7,880 nt of DNA, taken from Ruminococcus flavefaciens (GTDB taxonomy: Bacteria; Bacillota; Clostridia; Oscillospirales; Ruminococcaceae). A model generated the notes under the pieces. The model was given only the letters and a program-made list of their open reading frames with translations. It had not been told where the DNA came from and searched no databases. This document shows positions 1 to 4,993 of this stretch, one piece after another. The DNA is taken from the NCBI GenBank assembly GCA_002348905.1, contig DEBW01000055.1, forward strand, positions 5,838 to 13,717, in the 5' to 3' direction. The position numbers and the translations under genes are program-made. Each line of letters begins with the position of its first letter. Positions within the stretch are counted from its first letter, which is position 1.

Positions 1-47
1 TGCAGCTCTGCTGTAGAGAGTTTCCTCCTAGCAAAGAAAGCGTGTAA

Positions 48-69
48 GTTGATTTGCAGGCAAATCAAC
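48..69. repeat. Perfect 10-bp inverted repeat upstream of tsaD
   Basis: GTTGATTTGC, two bases (AG), then GCAAATCAAC form a perfect palindrome, seen directly. As RNA it would be a hairpin with 9 pairs and a 4-nt loop. As DNA it has the symmetry of a dimeric regulator's operator. No T-run follows on either strand, so it does not look like an intrinsic terminator. It lies about 90 bp before the tsaD start. Its function is unknown. Confidence 0.5.
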
Positions 70-106
70 GTGCCTGATAGAAAAAGCCGATTTTATTATA
101 AATCCA

Positions 107-127
107 AGAACGCCTTTTCAGCGTTCT
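107..127 (+). repeat. Hairpin just upstream of the tsaD ribosome binding site
   Basis: AGAACGC, a 7-nt spacer, then GCGTTCT make a perfect 7-bp stem. Outside a two-base bulge, ATC (102-104) can also pair with GAT (128-130). It ends about 20 nt before the GAGG of tsaD. No T-tract follows directly, so it is more likely a structured part of the tsaD leader, or the decayed end of an upstream unit, than a terminator. Confidence 0.45.
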
Positions 128-146
128 GATAGTGTAAATTTTATAA

Positions 147-150
147 GAGG
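147..150 (+). promoter_or_regulatory. Ribosome binding site that decides the tsaD start
   Basis: GAGG at 147-150 lies 3 nt before the ATG at 154 and 9 nt before the ATG at 160. A 3-nt gap is too short for efficient initiation, so the site favours the second ATG. Confidence 0.55.
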
Positions 151-159
151 AAGATGAAT

Positions 160-1170
160 ATGCTTATCTTAGGAATAGAAAGCTCATGCGACGAGACTGC
201 CGCAAGCGTTATCGAGGACTGCCGTACAATACGTTCGTCAGTCATATCAACTCAGATAGAAGAACATAAAAAATACGGCGGAGTTGTGCCGGAAATAGCT
301 TCACGCCGTCACTGTGAGAATATACTCGGAGTTACAAGAAAGGCTCTTGATGATGCCGGAGTTACTCTCGCAGACCTTGACGGTATCGCCGTTACATATG
401 CCCCCGGACTTATTGGCGCTCTCCTTGTAGGCGTTAATTTTGCAAAGGGACTTGCCCTTGCATCGGGAAAGCCGCTTGTGCCGGTACACCATATAGCCGG
501 TCATATTGCTACAAACTACCTCAGCCACCCCGACCTTGAACCGCCGTACCTCTGTCTTGTAGCAAGCGGAGGTCACAGCCACATCATCGAGGTGCTGAGC
601 TATACCAAATTCCGTGTTGTAGGACGTACCCGTGACGATGCGGCAGGCGAGTGCTTCGACAAATGTGCCCGTGCAATGGGATTCCCGTATCCCGGCGGAG
701 TTCATGTTGACAACGCTGCACAGTCAGGCAATCCGAAAGCGTTCAAGCTCCCACATCCGGCAGTTGCAGGAAACGAATTTGATTTCAGCTTCTCAGGACT
801 TAAAACCAATGTGATAAATCTGCTTCACCATGCTGAGCAGAAAGGCGAGGACATCAATAAAAATGACCTCTCCGCAAGTTTGCAGGCAACGATAGCTGAG
901 ATACTCACTGACAGGACTATCCGTGCGGCGGAAGCTCTTGGATACAAGAAAGTTGCTCTTGCAGGCGGAGTTTCTGCAAATTCCGGAGTACGTGCGGCTC
1001 TTTCGGAAGCCTGTGCAAAGAAGGGCTACAGCTTCTTCATGCCTGAGAAGTACCTTTGCGGCGATAACGGCGCTATGATAGGATGTCAGGGAAGCTACAA
1101 CCTTAAAGCAGGAATTACCGCTGACGAGAGCCTTAATGCTATTGCAACGCTCTCAATGGATGAAATATAA
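160..1170 (+). CDS. tsaD: tRNA N6-adenosine threonylcarbamoyltransferase TsaD
   Basis: TsaD transfers the threonylcarbamoyl group of threonylcarbamoyl-AMP (made by TsaC/YwlC) to A37 of ANN-decoding tRNAs. It acts in the cytoplasm with TsaB and TsaE. The protein is full length (336 aa from this start) and keeps the family landmarks. Counting from the upstream ATG at 154, these are GIESSCDET at 7-15, the HHIAGH metal motif at 112-117 (H113 and H117 as ligands), SGGH at 138-141, DDAAGE at 161-166, FSGLK at 213-217, GGVSAN at 271-276, and CGDNGAM with metal ligand D304. I chose ATG 160 because it gives the family N-terminus (M, two residues, LGIES) and a 9-nt gap from GAGG; ATG 154 would add only two residues. 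Partner genes tsaB and tsaE are not visible here. It is the first gene of a unit with two lipoproteins, the next starting 13 bp after its stop. Identity is very secure. Confidence 0.97.
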   Translation: MLILGIESSCDETAASVIEDCRTIRSSVISTQIEEHKKYGGVVPEIASRRHCENILGVTRKALDDAGVTLADLDGIAVTYAPGLIGALLVGVNFAKGLALASGKPLVPVHHIAGHIATNYLSHPDLEPPYLCLVASGGHSHIIEVLSYTKFRVVGRTRDDAAGECFDKCARAMGFPYPGGVHVDNAAQSGNPKAFKLPHPAVAGNEFDFSFSGLKTNVINLLHHAEQKGEDINKNDLSASLQATIAEILTDRTIRAAEALGYKKVALAGGVSANSGVRAALSEACAKKGYSFFMPEKYLCGDNGAMIGCQGSYNLKAGITADESLNAIATLSMDEI

Positions 1171-1183
1171 CGGAGGAAGATAC

Positions 1184-1900
1184 ATGAAAAGATTTTTAGC
1201 GGCAGTTTTTGCCGGAGCTATGGCTCTTACAGCTCTTACAGGATGCGAGGACATCTTCAATCCGCCCGTTGAGGAAGAAAGTTCAAGCAGAATGGAGCGT
1301 GTAAGCTCATCTGTTATTGATCCTGCCATTATCGGCACATGGAAAAACGATGTCAGCGGCTATATATTCGGAGAAAACAGAAAAGTTTCCCTTCCTATGG
1401 ACTTTACTGCATCAGCTCATTTCAACAAGGACGGTTCTTTTACCGCTGAGGGTGTTGAGATTTCAAAAGATGAGGTGGACTTTGACGGTACGAACCTCAA
1501 AGTTACACATGATTTCGGCGGAGATGAAGAAAGTTCCGAAAGCGAAGAAGATACCGTACTTCTCGATATGACCAGAAAAGGCTCTGCTGATAAGAGCAGC
1601 TTTGACGGCACTTACAAGCTAAGCGGCGGTTCTTATCTCGAAATGATAGCTGATAACCTCGGTATCGACTATGATAAAATTGATGTTGAAGCTGAAATTG
1701 ACGGCGAAAACTTCCGCATAACCGTTGTGGACTACTGCCTTTACGAAACTCTCGGAGATTCACTTGAACTTTTCAGCGAGAATATGCAGTACGTTGATGA
1801 AAATGCAAACGCTGTAAAGTATACTTACAAGATAGACGGTGATACACTTACTCTCACTTATGCTACAGGTGAGACAGAAGTGCTTACAAAAGCTGAATAA
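1184..1900 (+). CDS. Small lipoprotein, first of a paralogous pair (unknown function)
   Basis: This 238-aa protein opens with a type II signal peptide: MKR, a hydrophobic core at 4-17, and lipobox LTGC with C21 as the lipidated residue. It should be anchored on the outer face of the membrane. A Ser/Glu-rich linker (about 22-45) leads to a beta-rich domain that starts IIGTWKND at 49-56 and contains FNKDGSF (80-86), DGTNLKVT (101-108), FDGTY (140-144) and a final KIDGDTLTLTY stretch (216-226). The 'GTW...DGSF' pattern recalls lipocalin-like or DUF5640-type bacterial lipoproteins, but I cannot assign the family. An acidic insert (GDEESSESEED, 113-123) is missing from its paralogue downstream. 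The frame is open back to 1136 inside tsaD, but ATG 1184 has GGAGG at 1172-1176 with a 7-nt gap and gives the proper signal peptide. It is probably cotranscribed with tsaD. The lipoprotein call is firm; no function can be given. Confidence 0.88.
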   Translation: MKRFLAAVFAGAMALTALTGCEDIFNPPVEEESSSRMERVSSSVIDPAIIGTWKNDVSGYIFGENRKVSLPMDFTASAHFNKDGSFTAEGVEISKDEVDFDGTNLKVTHDFGGDEESSESEEDTVLLDMTRKGSADKSSFDGTYKLSGGSYLEMIADNLGIDYDKIDVEAEIDGENFRITVVDYCLYETLGDSLELFSENMQYVDENANAVKYTYKIDGDTLTLTYATGETEVLTKAE

Positions 1901-1912
1901 AAGGAGAAAAAT

Positions 1913-2737
1913 ATGAAAAGATCTGTTATTGCGGCAGTTTTATGTATAGCTGCGCTTTCGCTCGCTTCATGCAGCAGTAATAAGTCACAGGAGAGCAGCC
2001 GTGATTATGTACCGGCTGAAAATGCGGTGACTGATACCACTGAGGCTGAAACAGAAGAAGAATTCCATGAGAGACACGACTATTCTGACGGTATTCTCAT
2101 CGGAAGATGGCATGGATATGACGCTGATATCATTTTCCAGGAGGACGGTAATGTCTCAGCTTCATATGATATTTCTGATGTTATGCTTTTCAACTCTGAC
2201 GGTACTTTTATGTTCGACGGAACAGAGTACGCTAAGGATACTGTTGAGTATGACGGAAAGACTCTCAAAGTTACCATTGATGATGAGGGAGACAAAGTTG
2301 AACTCCTTGCTCTTGAAAGAATTGGCGAACCCGATGCTACTGCTCAGGTTTTTGACGGCGAATACAACATAACAAGCGAAGTTGTCAAAGATATGCTTGC
2401 AGGCTATATTGGCTGTGAGAATGACGATATCGACCTTAGGATCGTTATAAAATATGGCAAATGCAGCCTTTTTGCAAAGGATTTCACAAAGTACAAGCAG
2501 AGCGGAGACACTGTTGATTTCGACGGCGAGACCTTGGAGTTAGGCGGATTCAGCTATAATATGGATGAACCATGCACATTCGTTTACGAGGACAATATAC
2601 TCGTGATATACAATAGCGAAGGCGTTTTCGAGGCGTTCACAAGATATTATGAATCAAAGGATGAACCGGAAACAACTGAGGCTTCGGAAACTTCTGAGAC
2701 ATCAGAAGATATTGATGAAGTTTCTGAAAGTGACTGA
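1913..2737 (+). CDS. Small lipoprotein, second of a paralogous pair (unknown function)
   Basis: This 274-aa protein has a lipoprotein signal: MKR, a hydrophobic core, and lipobox LASC with C20. A Ser/Thr/Glu-rich spacer runs to about residue 58. The domain follows its upstream neighbour block by block: LIGRWHGYD (62-70) with IIGTWKND, FNSDGTF (93-99) with FNKDGSF, YDGKTLKVT (113-121) with FDGTNLKVT, FDGEY (147-151) with FDGTY, and FVYEDNILVIY (223-233) with the final strand pair. This one ends in an acidic, Ser/Thr-rich low-complexity tail (about 249-274) that the first lacks. AAGGAG at 1901-1906 sits 6 nt before the ATG, and only 12 bp separate the two genes. It ends in a double stop, TGA TAA. 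The pair looks like a tandem duplication followed by divergence. It may bind a ligand or polymer at the surface, but nothing in the sequence proves that. Confidence 0.88.
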   Translation: MKRSVIAAVLCIAALSLASCSSNKSQESSRDYVPAENAVTDTTEAETEEEFHERHDYSDGILIGRWHGYDADIIFQEDGNVSASYDISDVMLFNSDGTFMFDGTEYAKDTVEYDGKTLKVTIDDEGDKVELLALERIGEPDATAQVFDGEYNITSEVVKDMLAGYIGCENDDIDLRIVIKYGKCSLFAKDFTKYKQSGDTVDFDGETLELGGFSYNMDEPCTFVYEDNILVIYNSEGVFEAFTRYYESKDEPETTEASETSETSEDIDEVSESD

Positions 2738-2811
2738 TAAATATCAAAGGCGGAAGGACAAAATAACGTCTTTCAGCTTGCCGGAAAAGTCAAATTTTAA
2801 TGTTGAATAAT

Positions 2812-2891
2812 GGGCTGTCGAGGACGCCAGCCCCTACAATTTGCCTATTCTTCGTAAGTATATTTGTAGGGGACGGCGTCCTCGACGTCCC
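2812..2891. repeat. 80-bp palindromic repeat (REP/MITE-like hairpin)
   Basis: Two 30-nt arms, 2812-2841 and 2862-2891, are inverted copies that match at 25 of 30 positions by my count, around a 20-nt centre. The shared core is TCGAGGACGCC and CCCCTACAA. The arms are much richer in GC than the AT-rich flanks. I recall similar 'TGTAGGGGACGGCGTCC' palindromes scattered between genes of gut clostridia, but I cannot check copy number here. There is no transposase inside, so if mobile it depends on a protein elsewhere. It lies between lipoprotein 2 and the operon terminator, so it should be transcribed into the 3' untranslated region. Confidence 0.75.
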
Positions 2892-2904
2892 TGAAATAAA
2901 TTTT

Positions 2905-2932
2905 AGGCGGTATAACTAAATGCCGCCTTTTT
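2905..2932 (+). terminator. Rho-independent terminator of the tsaD-lipoprotein unit
   Basis: AGGCGG (2905-2910) pairs with CCGCCT (2923-2928), and T2911-A2912 can add a G-U and an A-U pair with T2921-G2922. This leaves an 8-nt loop and is followed by a run of five T (2928-2932). It is the only clear terminator after lipoprotein 2, about 170 bp beyond its stop, with the palindromic repeat in between. The reverse strand has a weaker U-tract, so + strand use is preferred. Confidence 0.75.
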
Positions 2933-3021
2933 AATGTCTGAAAGAAATTTAATGTTTCTGATACACTGACTGTTCATACATTTAATTTTTGTTTTACCGT
3001 GATAAAACAACTGGATATCTA

Positions 3022-3050
3022 TTGACAGAACTATAAAAAAAGTGTATAAT
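3022..3050 (+). promoter_or_regulatory. Consensus sigma-A promoter for rny
   Basis: TTGACA (3022-3027), a 17-bp spacer, then TATAAT (3045-3050) match the housekeeping consensus at all twelve positions and at the ideal spacing. The predicted start is about 3056-3058. The nearest credible gene downstream is rny, so the transcript would carry a leader of about 270 nt. Such a strong promoter suggests high constitutive initiation, leaving room for control in the leader or by mRNA turnover. Confidence 0.85.
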
Positions 3051-3056
3051 AATTAT

Positions 3057-3328
3057 GTTGTATTTATTTGCAGAAATATTACTTTTGGGCAGTAATTGCA
3101 GCTTTGTTTTAAATCATTTTTCCGTCTGCCAAAAATATAGATATGCGGCGGTTAATGAGATATATGAACAAATAACGGACGTTATGTCCAATATTTCGGG
3201 AATTTCCCCTGTGGGAACTCTTTTCAATATATTTTACAAATGAATAAAATGATGCAGCACTTACCGCTTGAAGTAGTAATGAGTTTTATGATACAAACTA
3301 CATCTACGAAAAGGAGGTAATGCACTGT
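3057..3328 (+). promoter_or_regulatory. Long AT-rich 5' leader of rny with alternative foldings
   Basis: About 270 nt separate the predicted transcription start from the rny ATG. Several pairings are possible. TTTTGG(G)CAG at 3083-3092 can pair with CTGCCAAAA at 3126-3134, nine pairs with one bulged G. ATTAC at 3078-3082 can pair with GTAAT at 3092-3096, which would sequester part of the first stem and so compete with it. TTCCC at 3204-3208 pairs with GGGAA at 3213-3217. ATAACG-GA-CGTTAT is a near-perfect dyad at 3172-3185. I recognise no known riboswitch or T-box. The region could be a regulatory leader or simply spacer; no convincing protein gene lies in it. Confidence 0.4.
3311..3318 (+). 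promoter_or_regulatory. Strong Shine-Dalgarno site that decides the rny start
   Basis: AAGGAGGT is a full anti-16S match. The ATG at 3320 lies only 2 nt past GGAGG, which is too close. The ATG at 3329 lies 11 nt past it, slightly long but workable, and gives a normal RNase Y N-terminus. ATG 3329 is therefore preferred. Confidence 0.7.
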
Positions 3329-4906
3329 ATGGATCCTATAATCGTGATAGTTCTTATCCTTGCAGCTCTTGCTGTCGGTGTCGGGATAGGCTATGCCCTT
3401 TTCTACAAGAAAGGTCTTGCTGCCGGTATCGAACAGCGTAAGCGTGACGCTGAAACTATGCTCGGTTCTGCTGAACAGCAGGCTGCACGTATAGTAGAGG
3501 ACGCTGAAAAGGACGCTGACAATAAGAAGAAAAGCGCTCTTATCGAAGCCAAGGATGAGATACATAAACTCCGCACTGAGGCGGATAAGGAGATAAAGGA
3601 CCGCAGAGCTGAGCTGTCCCGTCAGGAAAGACGTATGCAGCAAAAAGAGGAAAATCTCGATAAGAAAACCGATAACCTTGAAAAGAAAGAGGATACTCTT
3701 AATCAGAAGATAAAGAGTGCCGACGAAAAACTCAAGGAAGCTGAGCAGATAAAGAAGTCTCAGATGGACATTTTAGAGAGAATTTCCGAATTTACAAAGG
3801 ATCAGGCTAAGGAGTATATCCTCTCTACCCTTGAGGACGATCTCGTTCACGAAAAGGCTGTAAAGGTCGCTGCTTATGAACAGATACTCAAGGATGAGTG
3901 CAACGAAAAGGCAAGAAGCTATATATCCCTCGCTATCGCTAAGGTAGCAGCAGATCAGGTTTCAGAAGCTGCCGTTTCTGTAGTTCCTCTTCCAAATGAC
4001 GAAATGAAAGGAAGGATCATCGGCAGAGAGGGCCGTAATATACGTACCCTTGAAACTCTTACCGGTGTTGACCTTATTATCGACGACACACCAGAGGCTA
4101 TTACACTTTCATGTTTCGACCAGATACGCAGAGAGGTCGCAAGGATCGCTCTCGAAAAGCTTATTGCTGACGGACGTATCCACCCGACACGTATCGAGGA
4201 AATGGTCGATAAGGCTCGCCGTGAGGTAGAGTACCGCATCAAGCAGGAAGGTGAAAGAGCCGTTATCGAGACTAATGTACACGGTCTCAATCACGAGCTT
4301 ATCAAGCTCCTCGGAAGACTTAAATTCCGTACAAGCTACAGACAGAACGTACTTGACCACTCTATCGAGGTCGCAAAACTCTGCGGAGTTCTTGCTTCCG
4401 AACTTGGCGTTGATGCTAATATGGCAAGACGTGCCGGACTTCTCCACGATATCGGTAAGGCGCTTACATCTGAGATCGAAGGCTCACACGTTCAGATAGG
4501 TGTTGATGTATGTAAGAAGTATAACGAAAATCCTATCGTTATCCATGCTGTTGAAGCTCACCACAACGATGTTGAGCCTAAGACAGTTATCGCCTGCATC
4601 GTTCAGGCTGCCGACGCTATTTCCGCTGCAAGACCTGCTGCAAGAAGCGAGAACTACGAAAGCTATATCAAGCGTCTCCAGAAACTTGAGGAGATATGCA
4701 CATCCTATGAGGGTGTTGAGAAGTGCTTCGCTGTTCAGGCAGGCCGTGAAGTCAGGATCATGGTCGTTCCGGAAGTTATCAACGACGAGAAAATGGTTCT
4801 TGTTGCAAGACAGATCGCTCAGCAGATCGAAACTGAAATGGATTACCCCGGACAGATCAAAGTCAATCTCATTCGAGAAAGCAGAGTTACTGACTACGCA
4901 AAATAA
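3329..4906 (+). CDS. rny: Ribonuclease Y (membrane-bound endoribonuclease)
   Basis: RNase Y starts the decay of many mRNAs in Firmicutes by endonucleolytic cleavage at the inner face of the membrane, as a partner of the degradosome-like network. All domains are present in order. Residues 5-26 are a hydrophobic N-terminal anchor. About 30-205 is a long, charged coiled coil rich in Lys/Glu/Asp. The KH RNA-binding domain has its GxxG loop in IIGREGRNI (230-238). The HD domain follows, with LDHSIEVAK (342-350), LLHDIGKAL (371-379, catalytic H373-D374), HH at 411-412 and the later Asp in QAADAIS (D429). At 525 aa it matches the usual length (about 520). The start at 3329 avoids an ATG at 3320 that sits too close to AAGGAGGT. 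It has its own consensus promoter with a long leader and a strong terminator just after the stop, so it is probably monocistronic. Identity is very secure. Confidence 0.97.
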   Translation: MDPIIVIVLILAALAVGVGIGYALFYKKGLAAGIEQRKRDAETMLGSAEQQAARIVEDAEKDADNKKKSALIEAKDEIHKLRTEADKEIKDRRAELSRQERRMQQKEENLDKKTDNLEKKEDTLNQKIKSADEKLKEAEQIKKSQMDILERISEFTKDQAKEYILSTLEDDLVHEKAVKVAAYEQILKDECNEKARSYISLAIAKVAADQVSEAAVSVVPLPNDEMKGRIIGREGRNIRTLETLTGVDLIIDDTPEAITLSCFDQIRREVARIALEKLIADGRIHPTRIEEMVDKARREVEYRIKQEGERAVIETNVHGLNHELIKLLGRLKFRTSYRQNVLDHSIEVAKLCGVLASELGVDANMARRAGLLHDIGKALTSEIEGSHVQIGVDVCKKYNENPIVIHAVEAHHNDVEPKTVIACIVQAADAISAARPAARSENYESYIKRLQKLEEICTSYEGVEKCFAVQAGREVRIMVVPEVINDEKMVLVARQIAQQIETEMDYPGQIKVNLIRESRVTDYAK

Positions 4907-4912
4907 GCGTTC

Positions 4913-4946
4913 AGCTGCGGACGGTTACCGTCCGCAGCTATTTTTA
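4913..4946 (+). terminator. Strong rho-independent terminator of rny
   Basis: AGCTGCGGACGGT (4913-4925), one T, then ACCGTCCGCAGCT (4927-4939) are a perfect 13-bp inverted repeat; 12 pairs can form around a 3-nt loop. ATTTTTA follows. It begins 6 nt after the rny stop, so rny transcription should end here. Confidence 0.93.
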
Positions 4947-4970
4947 TACTATATTTTCCGATATTATAAT
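4943..4970 (+). promoter_or_regulatory. Putative promoter of the protease operon
   Basis: TATAAT at 4965-4970 is a perfect -10 box. A partial -35, TTTATA (4943-4948, four of six matches to TTGACA), lies 16 bp upstream and overlaps the T-tract of the rny terminator. The predicted start near 4977 would place AAGGAG (4980-4985) almost at the 5' end, giving a leader of about 17 nt. The weak -35 and AT-rich setting keep confidence moderate. Confidence 0.45.
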
Positions 4971-4993
4971 TTCCGTTTGAAGGAGTTACTGTT

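Noticed and set aside
71..99. Possible tsaD promoter (TGCCTG, then TATTAT)
   Set aside because: The -10-like box is fair, but the -35 has little match to consensus and the AT-rich context yields such boxes by chance.
301..705. 134-codon open frame on the - strand inside tsaD
   Set aside because: It is antisense to a highly conserved gene with no ribosome binding site or family match; an overlap artefact.
2753..2774. Hairpin GAAGGAC/GTCTTTC just after the lipoprotein 2 stop
   Set aside because: A 7-pair stem with a G-U pair and no following T-run is too weak to call a terminator; the clear one is at 2905-2932.
3204..3224. Possible attenuator TTCCC/GGGAA followed by CTCTTTT
   Set aside because: The stem has only 5 pairs and the T-run is short and offset by three bases; too weak to call without expression data.
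3055..3243. 62-codon open frame on the + strand in the rny leader
   Set aside because: Its ATG lies 5 nt after the -10 box, at or before the expected transcription start (3056-3058), and has no ribosome binding site. Codon use is unlike the neighbouring genes and the product resembles nothing I know.
3224..3643. 139-codon open frame on the - strand over the rny start
   Set aside because: It is hydrophobic only because it mirrors the coiled-coil codons of rny; no motif, and it would cover the rny promoter-proximal leader without its own signals.
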